A stretch of 64,000 nucleotides of DNA from Prolixibacteraceae bacterium (lineage in GTDB: Bacteria > Bacteroidota > Bacteroidia > Bacteroidales > Prolixibacteraceae). Position numbers and translations under genes: made by a program. The notes beneath the pieces were generated by a model. It was not told where the DNA came from. It searched no databases and worked only from the letters and a program-made list of their open reading frames with translations. Location: NCBI GenBank assembly GCA_019459485.1, contig JAIBEZ010000028.1:1-64000 (forward strand). Direction: 5' to 3'. Shown one piece after another: positions 8,998 through 18,278 of the stretch (position 1 is the first letter of the stretch; every line of letters begins with the position of its first letter).

Positions 8998-9723
8998 TCA
9001 GCCCTTTCTACTTATCAGGTTAAGAGCCTCTTCATCTAAAATGTGGATAGTAGTGCCTTCAACAGAAATAATTCCGGCCAGTTTGAATTCTTTCAGAATG
9101 CGGATAAAACTTTCCATGGTCATGCTGGTCATGTCAGCCAGTTCCTGCCGCGAAAGCCGGGTGTCGAAAGGATTTGTCTGGAAGATTTTATTTTTTAAAT
9201 AAAGTAATAAATCGGATACCCTTCCGGGCATATACTTTTGGGTAATTCCTACCAGATTGTTCAACATCTCCATGTTTTGCCGGTTGTTCAGCTTTAAAAG
9301 TTCAAAAGCAAATTGGCTGTTTCTTGAAACCAGTTCGTATATTTTGTCCGAATCAATAAAACAACAATCAACAGCAGTTACCGCCTGAATAGTGAAATGC
9401 CTGATTTCGTCAATAAAAAGTCCTCCACCGGTTAGTATGGAATGGCTTGCGACCAGTCGTAGTATCAATTTTTTGTCTCCGTTGCCTTCGGCTAAAATTT
9501 TTGCCAATCCGCGTTTTACACATACCACATGGCTTGCCGATGTGTTTTGCTTTAATATGGTTTCTCCGGCCTTAAAGTGAATATGTCTTTTCTCTTTAAC
9601 CAATAGTTCCAATTCGTCGGTTGTCAGGCAGTTGAAAATGCTGTCTTCTCCATCGTCAAAACAACGGGAACAACAATTTTCTTTACATTTATCGCAAACT
9701 TCCTCTAATTTTCTTGATTCCAT
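8998..9723 (-). CDS. Crp/Fnr family transcriptional regulator with N-terminal Cys-rich segment
   Basis: cNMP-binding-like domain, C-terminal HTH RLSRQELADMTSMTMESFIRILKEF; N-terminus CDKCKENCCSRCF. Confidence 0.85.
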   Translation of the reverse strand: MESRKLEEVCDKCKENCCSRCFDDGEDSIFNCLTTDELELLVKEKRHIHFKAGETILKQNTSASHVVCVKRGLAKILAEGNGDKKLILRLVASHSILTGGGLFIDEIRHFTIQAVTAVDCCFIDSDKIYELVSRNSQFAFELLKLNNRQNMEMLNNLVGITQKYMPGRVSDLLLYLKNKIFQTNPFDTRLSRQELADMTSMTMESFIRILKEFKLAGIISVEGTTIHILDEEALNLISRKG

Positions 9724-10052
9724 AATTCTGATATAATCGATACTCAGACTAATTTATGCTGTGTCTTCATTCCTGAAAAAGCAAAAAACAATGTTTTTTT
9801 AAGGCGCCTCAAGATACTTAATCTATTTATAAATACAAATGAATATATAGATATGAAGACTATTTTGTTGGGAGCATAAAATTAGAAAAGATTTAGAAAA
9901 TAAAATACCTCAAGCTCCTTTTATTTTATTACCTGAATAGTTATTCTGAAATTTTAAATAAATTCAGCTTACAGGACAGCAAAGGATACAAAACATGTCA
10001 ACAATGGTTTATTTTGTATTACTATTCAGGAACTTCAAAAAAGCTATATACA

Positions 10053-11285
10053 ATGAACAAACGATCCATTTTTGCAGCCTTTCCGGAAATGCCGGTTTTA
10101 TTGGCTGAAGCTAAAGGCAAATCAACAAATACGCTGCTGGTAAACGGGCATTTTCATACCCCGTTTTCATTCAGTGCATTTACCGAAATCGAGCAGGTAT
10201 TCAAAATGGCCGAAGCCGAAGGCGTTCAGGTACTTGGAATTAACGATTTTTACACCACCGATGGTTATTCCGAGTTTGCTGACCTTGCCGCGAAGTATAA
10301 AATATTTCCGCTGTTCAACATCGAGTTTATGTCGTTGCAGAAAGATCTTCAGGAAGCCAATGTGCGTGTGAATGATCCGGCCAACCCTGGACGTACTTAT
10401 ATGAGTGGAAAGGGTTTGAGTTTTCCTTTTAAAATCGGAAAACCGGAAAAGGCATTGCTTGAACAGGTTCAGCATGAAAGCAATGTTCAGACTGCCGAAA
10501 TGGTTGAAAAACTCAATGCATTTCTTGCTGAAATCAATGTTGGATTCAGCTTTACTTTTGACGAACTGAAAACCAGGTATGCCAAAAATATGTTGCGGGA
10601 ACGCCACATTGCAAAGGCTTTGCGCATTGCCATTGATGAAAAAATCAGCACTCCGGAAGAAAAGAAAGCATTTTATACGCTGGTTTTCTCCGGAAAGGAA
10701 CTCAAATCGAAATTAACAGACTTCACCGGAATCGAGAATGAAATTCGTGCCAACCTGTTGAAAACCGGAGGTCGGGCTTTTGTTCCTGAAGATCCGAAAG
10801 CGTTTCTAAGTCTGGATCAGGTTATTCAGGTCATTATCAGCGCTGGGGGAATTCCTTGCTATCCGGTATTGCTCGATGATGCAAAAGGGTTTTTTACCGA
10901 TTACGAAGGTAATTTCGTTAAGCTATACGAAACGCTTATCAGTAAAGGGATCTATAGCATCGAACTTATTCCGGGACGAAACACTTTTGCGGTTCTGAAA
11001 GACTTTGTGACTTTTTTCCGCTCAAAAAATTTCCTGATCACCTTCGGAACCGAGCACAACACTCCGCAACTCGATCCTGTAAAAGTTACATGCAGTGGCG
11101 GAGTTGAGCTGGACGAAGAACTGGAACGGATTGGATACGAAGGAGCCTGTATCATTGCAGCGCATCAATACCTGATTGCCAAAGGCGAAGAGGGTTTTCT
11201 GGATGCCGCTGGCATAGCCAAAACAAAAAAATACGCTGCATTTGTTGAATTGGGACAGGCGGTAATTAATCATTTTATAAAATAG
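10053..11285 (+). CDS. PHP-like metal-dependent hydrolase family protein
   Basis: NGHFHTPFSFSAFTEIEQVFKMAEAEGVQVLGINDFYTTDGYSEFADLAAKYKIFPLFNIE resembles PHP N-terminus. Confidence 0.5.
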   Translation: MNKRSIFAAFPEMPVLLAEAKGKSTNTLLVNGHFHTPFSFSAFTEIEQVFKMAEAEGVQVLGINDFYTTDGYSEFADLAAKYKIFPLFNIEFMSLQKDLQEANVRVNDPANPGRTYMSGKGLSFPFKIGKPEKALLEQVQHESNVQTAEMVEKLNAFLAEINVGFSFTFDELKTRYAKNMLRERHIAKALRIAIDEKISTPEEKKAFYTLVFSGKELKSKLTDFTGIENEIRANLLKTGGRAFVPEDPKAFLSLDQVIQVIISAGGIPCYPVLLDDAKGFFTDYEGNFVKLYETLISKGIYSIELIPGRNTFAVLKDFVTFFRSKNFLITFGTEHNTPQLDPVKVTCSGGVELDEELERIGYEGACIIAAHQYLIAKGEEGFLDAAGIAKTKKYAAFVELGQAVINHFIK

Positions 11286-11289
11286 GATG

Positions 11290-11317
11290 GTAGAGACGCA
11301 CGATCATGCGTCTCTAC
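11290..11317. repeat. Short palindromic repeat between operon genes
   Basis: GTAGAGACGCA-cgatca-TGCGTCTCTAC. Confidence 0.6.
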
Positions 11318-11332
11318 GAAAAATAAAATATC

Positions 11333-13303
11333 ATGAAACGAGAAATTCAGGAATTAATCGAAGTGTCGCGATTTTACGGCAGCAAAAAAGATTTTGTAAT
11401 TGCCGGCGGTGGAAACACTTCGTATAAAGATGACGAACGAATATATGTAAAAGCCAGCGGCGTGAGCCTGGCGACCATCGACGAAAACGGTTTTGCCGTG
11501 CTCGACCGTAAATTAATGAAAACCATTTCAGAAAAAACATATTCGGACGACGTGATGGAGCGCGAAAACCAGATCAAACACGATTTGCTGAATGCACGTT
11601 TTAATCCTGAAAAGGGATTGCGTCCGTCGGTGGAAGCTTCGCTGCATGATTTGATAGCATTCCGTTTTGTGGTTCACACCCACAGCACCAAAGTTAACGG
11701 ACTGATGTGTGGAAAAGACGCTGAAAAACTGACCGCTGAATTATTTGGCGACGAAGTGGTTTACGTTCCGTACGTCGATCCGGGATATATTCTTTTTAAG
11801 GAAGTGGAAACCCGCATCACAGCCTACAAAACAAAAACCCGAAAAGAACCGCAAATCATTCTGCTTCAAAACCACGGAATCTTCGTTGCTGCCGATTCGG
11901 TAGCCGAAATTCATTCCATATACAATAAGGTAATAGCCAAACTTGATGCTTTTATTGGTGAACTTGCTGAAGTGGAAGCCCTTCCAATTGACCCGGCGAT
12001 TGTGAAAATAGTACCTGCCGTGCGGATGATGCTTTCAGGAAATGGCCTGAAAACGGTTAAAGTGATCAATAATTCGCTGATCAGCCGTTTCATTTCTTCG
12101 GAAAATGAATATCAAAAAATAGCATTGCCGTTTATTCCTGATGGAATTGTGTATTGCAATTCGTCGTTCATTTATGCCGAATTTACGGGCGATACAGAAG
12201 CTTTGCTGAATGATCTTTCCCGCAAAATTCAGGATTACAACCAAACACAATCCAAAGCTCCGAAAATCATTTTCATCAAGGGAATTGGTTGTTTGCTGGC
12301 AAGTGATCATGCTCAGGGTGTTGCAACGCTCGAAGAGGTGATCATGGATACCTGCATGGTGAGCATGTATTCCGAAAAATTTGGCGGCCAAAGTCCGATG
12401 ACCGCCGAACAGGTTCGGTTTATCGATACCTGGGAAGTGGAACAATACCGCAGTGCGGTGGCAATGGGCGCAACAGGCGGTCGTGCCGACAAACGCATTG
12501 CGATTGTTACCGGCGGAGCCCAGGGATTTGGCGCCGGAATCGTTGAAAACCTGATGGAAAACGGTGCCAATGTGGTGATTGCCGATCTCAACGAAGAAAA
12601 AGGACTTGAATTTGCGGCTTCGCTGAACAGCGGCAAAGGGAAAAACAAAGCTTATTTTGTGAAAGCTGATGTGTCGAATGCTGTCTCGGTTGAAAGTCTT
12701 GTATTTCAAACGGTTTGCGAATTTGGCGGGCTGGATGTATTCATCAGCAATGCAGGTATTTTACGCGCCGGCGGACTGGACGAAATGACTCCTGAAACTT
12801 TCGAACTGATGACCAAAGTGAACTATTCAGCCTATTTCATTTGTGCCAAATATGCATCGGCAGTATTGAAACTTCAGAATAAATATAAACCCGACCATTT
12901 TACGGATATTATCCAGATCAATTCAAAATCGGGATTGAAAGGCAGTAATCGCAACTTTGCATATGCCGGTGGTAAGTTTGGCGGGATTGGCCTCACCCAG
13001 TCGTTCGCGCTGGAACTGATGCCATCTAAAATAAAAGTGAATTCGGTATGTCCGGGGAATTTCTTCGACGGGCCGCTTTGGGCCGATCCTGAAAACGGTT
13101 TGTTTGTGCAGTATTTGCGTGCCGGAAAAGTTCCCGGAGCCAAAACTCTTGACGATGTGAAACGTTTTTATGAAGCACAGGTTCCGGCAGGGCGTGGCTG
13201 TACTCCGTTGGATGTGATGCGTGCGGTGTATTACATCATCGAACAGGAATACGAAACCGGACAGGCAGTGCCGGTCACCGGCGGGCAAAATATGTTGAAC
13301 TAG
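11333..13303 (+). CDS. Bifunctional class II aldolase / short-chain dehydrogenase (RhaD-like fusion)
   Basis: N-terminal class II aldolase (GGGNTSYK, VHTHSTKVNGLM), C-terminal SDR (IAIVTGGAQGFGAGI, YAGGKFG). Confidence 0.8.
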   Translation: MKREIQELIEVSRFYGSKKDFVIAGGGNTSYKDDERIYVKASGVSLATIDENGFAVLDRKLMKTISEKTYSDDVMERENQIKHDLLNARFNPEKGLRPSVEASLHDLIAFRFVVHTHSTKVNGLMCGKDAEKLTAELFGDEVVYVPYVDPGYILFKEVETRITAYKTKTRKEPQIILLQNHGIFVAADSVAEIHSIYNKVIAKLDAFIGELAEVEALPIDPAIVKIVPAVRMMLSGNGLKTVKVINNSLISRFISSENEYQKIALPFIPDGIVYCNSSFIYAEFTGDTEALLNDLSRKIQDYNQTQSKAPKIIFIKGIGCLLASDHAQGVATLEEVIMDTCMVSMYSEKFGGQSPMTAEQVRFIDTWEVEQYRSAVAMGATGGRADKRIAIVTGGAQGFGAGIVENLMENGANVVIADLNEEKGLEFAASLNSGKGKNKAYFVKADVSNAVSVESLVFQTVCEFGGLDVFISNAGILRAGGLDEMTPETFELMTKVNYSAYFICAKYASAVLKLQNKYKPDHFTDIIQINSKSGLKGSNRNFAYAGGKFGGIGLTQSFALELMPSKIKVNSVCPGNFFDGPLWADPENGLFVQYLRAGKVPGAKTLDDVKRFYEAQVPAGRGCTPLDVMRAVYYIIEQEYETGQAVPVTGGQNMLN

Positions 13304-13314
13304 AGAAGCCCGAG

Positions 13315-13345
13315 CCTCCCCCGATCCCTCCGAAGGAGGGGAGAA
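13315..13345. repeat. C/G-rich short palindromic repeat
   Basis: CCTCCCCCGATCCCTCCGAAGGAGGGGAG. Confidence 0.5.
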
Positions 13346-13385
13346 CGGAAAGATCACTTGTATATTTTCATTTAGTGTTAACTTA

Positions 13386-13498
13386 ATGATCTTTTTACGC
13401 AGCGTCATGCCGAACTTGTTTCGGCATCCCTTATATGTGGGACCCCGAAATAAATTCGGGGTGACTGGGATCCGACAAAATCGAGTTAACACAATAGT
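13386..13498. repeat. ~110-bp hairpin repeat, copy A
   Basis: ATGATCTTTTTACGCAGCGTCATGCCGAACTTGTTTCGGCATCCC...GACAAAATCGAGTTAACACA; matches copy B at 14863..14985. Confidence 0.7.
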
Positions 13499-13533
13499 AG
13501 TTTTTGATATGGAATTTTATAAATATAAAAGTT

Positions 13534-14856
13534 ATGAGCAATAATATTATTAATATCGGTTCCCAGAACCCTCCCCTTCGGGGAGGGCAGGGAGGGGCTA
13601 TCACCCGCGCAGTTCGGTTTTACGGAAAAGAAGATTTGAGACTCGAAGAGTTTGAACTTCCGGCAATAAAAAGTGACGAGATTCTGGCCAAAGTGGTTTC
13701 AGACAGTATTTGCATGTCGAGTTACAAAGCAGCCAAGCAGGCTACCGACCACAAGCGCATTCCGCAGGATGTGGCCGAAAACCCGATCATCATCGGTCAT
13801 GAGTTTAGTGGAGAACTGGTTGAAATTGGAGCCGACTGGCAGCACAAATTCAAGGCCGGACAGAAATTCTCCATTCAGCCAGCCATTTATTACAACGACG
13901 GACCTGTTGGCGTGTTGAGCGCTCCGGGTTATTCATACCAGTACATTGGTGGCGATGCGACTTATGTGATTATTCCAAAAGATGTATTGGTTCAGGATTG
14001 TTTGCTGGCCTACGATGGACCGGGCTATTATCCTGCATCGCTGGCAGAGCCGCTTTCGTGCGTGATTGGCGCCATGCACGCCAACTATCACACCACTCCG
14101 GGTTCATACATTCACAACATGGAAATTGTGGCCGATGGCAAAATGGCAATCCTTGCAGGCGTTGGCCCGATGGGACTGGCAGCCATCAACTATGTGATTC
14201 GCCGTGCCGACCGCAAACCAAAACTTTGTGTGGTCACCGATATCGATCAGACCCGCCTCGACCGCGCCGCTTCGATTTACACAGTTGCCGAGGCTGCGAA
14301 ACGTGGCATCGAACTGATTTACCTGAATACAAAAATTGAAGATCCGGTTGCTGAATTGAAACGACTTTCAGGAGATACCGGATACGACGATGTATTCGTA
14401 TTTGCACCTGTTGCGCCGGTTATCGAGCAGGGTGATGCAATCCTGGCTTTCGATGGCTGCCTGAACTTTTTTGCGGGCCCGTCTGATCCAAATTTGAGCG
14501 CCAAAATGAATTTCTACAATGTTCATTATGCCTACACGCACATTGTCGGCACTTCAGGCGGAAATACCGATGACATGAAGGAAGCCTTGGACGTGATGAC
14601 TGCCGGTCTCGATCCTGCCGGACTGGTTACACACATTGGCGGACTGAATGCAGTGATTGAAACAACATTGCACCTTCCTGAAATTCCCGGAGGAAAGAAA
14701 CTGATTTATACGCACCTCGAAATGCCATTGACAGCCATTTCTGATTTTCAGGAAAAAGGAAAAACCGATCCATTGTTTGCGAAACTGGCCGAAATATGCG
14801 ACCGCCATCAGGGATTGTGGTCGGTGGAAGCAGAAGAATATTTGCTTGCGAATTAA
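13534..14856 (+). CDS. Zinc-binding alcohol/polyol dehydrogenase (L-sorbose-1-phosphate reductase-like)
   Basis: TRAVRFYGKEDLRLEEFELPAIKSDEILAKVVSDSICMSSYK...IIIGHEFSGELVEIG; MDR fold. Confidence 0.75.
   Translation: MSNNIINIGSQNPPLRGGQGGAITRAVRFYGKEDLRLEEFELPAIKSDEILAKVVSDSICMSSYKAAKQATDHKRIPQDVAENPIIIGHEFSGELVEIGADWQHKFKAGQKFSIQPAIYYNDGPVGVLSAPGYSYQYIGGDATYVIIPKDVLVQDCLLAYDGPGYYPASLAEPLSCVIGAMHANYHTTPGSYIHNMEIVADGKMAILAGVGPMGLAAINYVIRRADRKPKLCVVTDIDQTRLDRAASIYTVAEAAKRGIELIYLNTKIEDPVAELKRLSGDTGYDDVFVFAPVAPVIEQGDAILAFDGCLNFFAGPSDPNLSAKMNFYNVHYAYTHIVGTSGGNTDDMKEALDVMTAGLDPAGLVTHIGGLNAVIETTLHLPEIPGGKKLIYTHLEMPLTAISDFQEKGKTDPLFAKLAEICDRHQGLWSVEAEEYLLAN
13566..13598. repeat. Palindromic repeat located inside a coding region
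   Basis: CCCTCCCC-TTC-GGGGAGGG-CAGGGAGGGG read in frame as NPPLRGGQGG. Confidence 0.7.
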
Positions 14857-14862
14857 TATTGT

Positions 14863-14985
14863 GTTAATGATCTTATGACGCAGCGTCATGCCGTTCCGAG
14901 ACCTCGGGATCGGCATCCCTTCGATGATGGGATCCCGAAACAAGTTCGGGATGAATGGGACTCGACAAAATCGAGTTAACAAAAC
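14863..14985. repeat. ~110-bp hairpin repeat, copy B
   Basis: ATGATCTTATGACGCAGCGTCATGCCG...GGGATCCCGAAACAAGTTCGGGATGAATGGGACTCGACAAAATCGAGTTAAC. Confidence 0.7.
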
Positions 14986-15078
14986 AGGTAAGAAATAAGG
15001 AATACCAAAGTTTTCGTTCCTTATTTCTTATTTCTGGTTTCTTATTCGTTATTTTTACCTTTTTTTAATATTTAGATT

Positions 15079-15744
15079 ATGATATACATGGCAGACACAG
15101 CCGACCTGGACGAACTCAGGGCGCTGTACTCATTTTTCCCTTTGGAGGGAGTAACAACCAATCCAACAATTCTGAGTCATGCCGGTAACCGTCTTTCTGT
15201 TGCCATCGAAGGTATTCAGGAATTGGTTGGCACTGGAATGGTTCACGTACAAATGATTTCGGCTGAATCGGACGACATGGTTCGTGAGGCTAAAAAGTAC
15301 CGAAGCTATTTCGATTTCGGTGATAATTTTTATGCCAAAATACCGGTTACCGCCAATGGTTACAGGGCAATGCGCATACTGAAAGATGCCGGGATAAATG
15401 TTACGGCTACCGCAATTTTTACCCAGCAGCAGGCTTTGGTGGCCATGAAAGCAGGCGCCGATTTCGTTGCTCCGTATGTCAGCCGCCTCGATAATATTTC
15501 ATCCCACGGAATTGAAGTGGTGGAAAACATCGTCCAGAATATTTTTGAATACGGACTGCATGGCAAAGTGCTTGCTGCAAGTTTTAAAACAGTTGACCAG
15601 ATTTACCGAACCAGTATGGCGGGAGCACATTCTGCAACTATTAGTCCCGAATTGCTTTACCAGCTCATCAAACATCCGATGACCGATATCGGGGTGAAAC
15701 AATTCGAAATTGACGCCGAAGGTTTGTACGACATTGAGTTTTAA
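15079..15744 (+). CDS. Fructose-6-phosphate aldolase / small transaldolase family
   Basis: MADTADLDELRALYSFFPLEGVTTNPTILSHAG...; KIPVTANGYRAMRILKDAGINVTATAIFTQQQ. Confidence 0.85.
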   Translation: MIYMADTADLDELRALYSFFPLEGVTTNPTILSHAGNRLSVAIEGIQELVGTGMVHVQMISAESDDMVREAKKYRSYFDFGDNFYAKIPVTANGYRAMRILKDAGINVTATAIFTQQQALVAMKAGADFVAPYVSRLDNISSHGIEVVENIVQNIFEYGLHGKVLAASFKTVDQIYRTSMAGAHSATISPELLYQLIKHPMTDIGVKQFEIDAEGLYDIEF

Positions 15745-16013
15745 AGGTGAAAGTCATCGGATCAATTTTTCGAATTGAAACTATTCTGTTCAGAAGATGA
15801 AGAGCTTTTTTCAGAAGCCTGATCCGATGACGGAAAAGTTGAGTTCAGTAAATTATCCGATGAAGGTAATGACAAAGCCGTGGGCATGTATAAGGTAGAT
15901 AAGGTTGTGATCTGGGGGCTATTACCAAGTTACTAAGGTGAAAATAAAAAAGTAAGGTTCTAAAAAATTATTGTTGACTTGCTTTGCATTGTCCACAAGA
16001 ATGTCAGTTGATT

Positions 16014-16060
16014 CAAAGCCGTTTTGCAGTATCCATATCACTGCAAAACGGCTTTTTTCA
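16014..16060 (+). terminator. Intrinsic terminator after aldolase operon
   Basis: AAAGCCGTTTTGCAGT-atccatatc-ACTGCAAAACGGCTTTTTT. Confidence 0.75.
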
Positions 16061-16080
16061 GGAAATAAAATAATATGAAT

Positions 16081-16250
16081 ATCCGTAATATTACCCAATG
16101 TCATAAAAGTAGTTCCCTGAGCCTGCCGAAGGGCATTCAATTGTCATTTGGTAGTCATTTAGTTGTCTGGAAATTACAACTTAATGACAATAAATGACCA
16201 CAAATGACTGACGAAAAATGTCAAATGGGAAAGTAATCGATCAATCATAT
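16081..16250. repeat. Dispersed hairpin repeat, copy 1 (with nested second repeat)
   Basis: ATCCGTAATATTACCCAATGTCATAAAAG...TTGTCATTTGGTAGTCATT...AATGACAATAAATGACCACAAATGACTGACG. Confidence 0.75.
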
Positions 16251-16324
16251 AAAAAAAATCTTCGGATGCATTGAACTTTTTCTACCTTCGTGCGCTTTAC
16301 ATGAACGTATATAGAATATTAGAT

Positions 16325-17038
16325 ATGAAACGAATCTTTTTGACATTGCTGATTTTAGTTGCGCTTATGATTGACTTGAGCGCGCAGGTTGCACAAAATG
16401 TAAATGCCGTCAAATTCAAAGAGTTGATAGCCGCTGGAGATGCAATTGTTCTGGATGTACGCACACCGGGCGAATACAGCCGGGGAAATATTTCGGGGTC
16501 AACCCTGATTAATATAGCCGATCAGAATTTTGCATCGAAAATAAGTATGCTGCAAAAAGACAAAACCATTTTGGTTTATTGCCTCACCGGAAGCCGCAGC
16601 GCTGTTGCAGCCAATTACATGACCCGAATGGGTTTTAAGAAAATCGTTAACCTTCAGCAGGGCATTATGGACTGGAACCGGCAGGGATTTCCCGTCGTAC
16701 AGAGCAATCAGGCTGTTGCCAGTGCCAGCACTTCTTATACCGAACAGACCTTTTCGAAATTATTACAGGCCAATAAACTGGTGCTGGTTGATTTTCATGC
16801 AGTATGGTGTGCGCCCTGCAAAGCCATGAATCCGGTTATCGACAAGGTTTCCGCCGATTTCAAAGGAAAAGCCAAAGTAGAGAAAGTGGATGTTGAAAAC
16901 AATAAATTGATCACCACAGCCTATCAGGTGCAGACAGTGCCGGGTTTTGTACTCTTTAAAGAGGGCAAAAAGGTTTGGAGCCACACAGGCATCATCAGCT
17001 ACAATGATTTAGCGGTGGTGATCAGGAAATATCTATAA
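16325..17038 (+). CDS. Rhodanese-thioredoxin fusion protein, secreted
   Basis: Rhodanese domain (VLDVRTPGEYSRGNISGSTLINI, VYCLTGSRS) then thioredoxin domain (VDFHAVWCAPCKAMNPVIDK). Confidence 0.85.
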   Translation: MKRIFLTLLILVALMIDLSAQVAQNVNAVKFKELIAAGDAIVLDVRTPGEYSRGNISGSTLINIADQNFASKISMLQKDKTILVYCLTGSRSAVAANYMTRMGFKKIVNLQQGIMDWNRQGFPVVQSNQAVASASTSYTEQTFSKLLQANKLVLVDFHAVWCAPCKAMNPVIDKVSADFKGKAKVEKVDVENNKLITTAYQVQTVPGFVLFKEGKKVWSHTGIISYNDLAVVIRKYL

Positions 17039-17043
17039 TTCTG

Positions 17044-17511
17044 TTATTGTTTTTCGAACAGATAAGTTTCGGTTACATCGCCAAATGATGACGAGACTTT
17101 TACGACTACCTTCAGGTTATTTTCCTCAGTTTGGTAGGTTTCGTTAATGGTCATCTCCCCACCGTCCTGCATCGGAATTTTGGAAGTGATGATCAGTGAT
17201 TTTTCGTCAGCCGACCAAACCGCAGTCGATTTCTTTTCTGTATCCATCCATCCTGCATTGATACACTCTTTTCCATCGAGCGTAAATTTGTCGGTCATGG
17301 TATAATCCTGATCCTGAAAACTGCCGTGTTTTTCAACAGCAAGACCATCATTGTTCTGGATCAGAATGATCTGGTTTGGAGCCATGCTAAACTGTTCGTT
17401 GAGGGTACTTTTTGATTTGTTCAGGTTCCATGTTCCTGAAAAATCTACAACTTCTCCCATTGAAGAAACTGAGATCAGCGAAAAAACGAGCACATAAAGA
17501 ATTTGTTTCAT
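17044..17511 (-). CDS. Hypothetical secreted protein
   Basis: Signal peptide; ORF of 155 aa; no family recognised with confidence. Confidence 0.5.
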   Translation of the reverse strand: MKQILYVLVFSLISVSSMGEVVDFSGTWNLNKSKSTLNEQFSMAPNQIILIQNNDGLAVEKHGSFQDQDYTMTDKFTLDGKECINAGWMDTEKKSTAVWSADEKSLIITSKIPMQDGGEMTINETYQTEENNLKVVVKVSSSFGDVTETYLFEKQ

Positions 17512-17912
17512 TGCGATAAGTTTTATGATTGTGAATTATGAAACGAATATCGTAAAAATAAATGAAACATTGTTCATAATTTTCAGCAGTGAAATATATT
17601 TTTAAATGTGTGAATTATGTAAATTTTTGCCAAAAATGTATAACTTTTTATAGGAGGTTCATCCTATTTTTGTGCCGCTACCAGCATTGACCCGCGGAAA
17701 TATAAATCTTGTTGTTTATTAACAACAATAGGCAGATTGTTCATAAATTATCGGTTTTAAAATATTCTGTAAAATTAAATACTTACCTTTGAGCGTTCGT
17801 ACTTCTTTATTAAGAGTAGCTTAAGCTGTTTAGATTCATTTAGAGATAGAATAAATTTGAAGGATAGGGATTAAAGCTTCGGTAAAAAATTGGCAGTTTT
17901 AATTTCTATGAT

Positions 17913-18278
17913 ATGAAAAATTATTTTGTTTTACTGATTTTCCTTTCTTTTTTCTCCTTTACCACCATTACCGAAAAGGTTGAAAACAATGCCCGTCCCG
18001 GATTTTACATTTCGGTGGAAGATTTTACCGACCGTTCGAACCACGAATTCATTGTGGAGTCGAAAGATTCAGTTAATATTATTTTCGAGCAGTTTTTCAG
18101 TTCCGAACTTGAGCTGGGTAATGTTGACCGCCCGATTACTATTTTCAACGGGAAGCGTAATTTTTACATTGCAAGGGTTACTGTTTCTGAAAAACCAAAT
18201 GGTGAATTAAGTTTCAGGCACCTGAAATACCCGAATGTGTATGTTAAACGATCGAAATTGACGCCTGCCGTTTTTTAG
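17913..18278 (+). CDS. Hypothetical protein
   Basis: 121-aa ORF with signal-like N-terminus. Confidence 0.4.
   Translation: MKNYFVLLIFLSFFSFTTITEKVENNARPGFYISVEDFTDRSNHEFIVESKDSVNIIFEQFFSSELELGNVDRPITIFNGKRNFYIARVTVSEKPNGELSFRHLKYPNVYVKRSKLTPAVF

Noticed and set aside
12035-12709. 224-aa minus-strand ORF
   Set aside because: Antisense shadow of the class II aldolase-SDR fusion.
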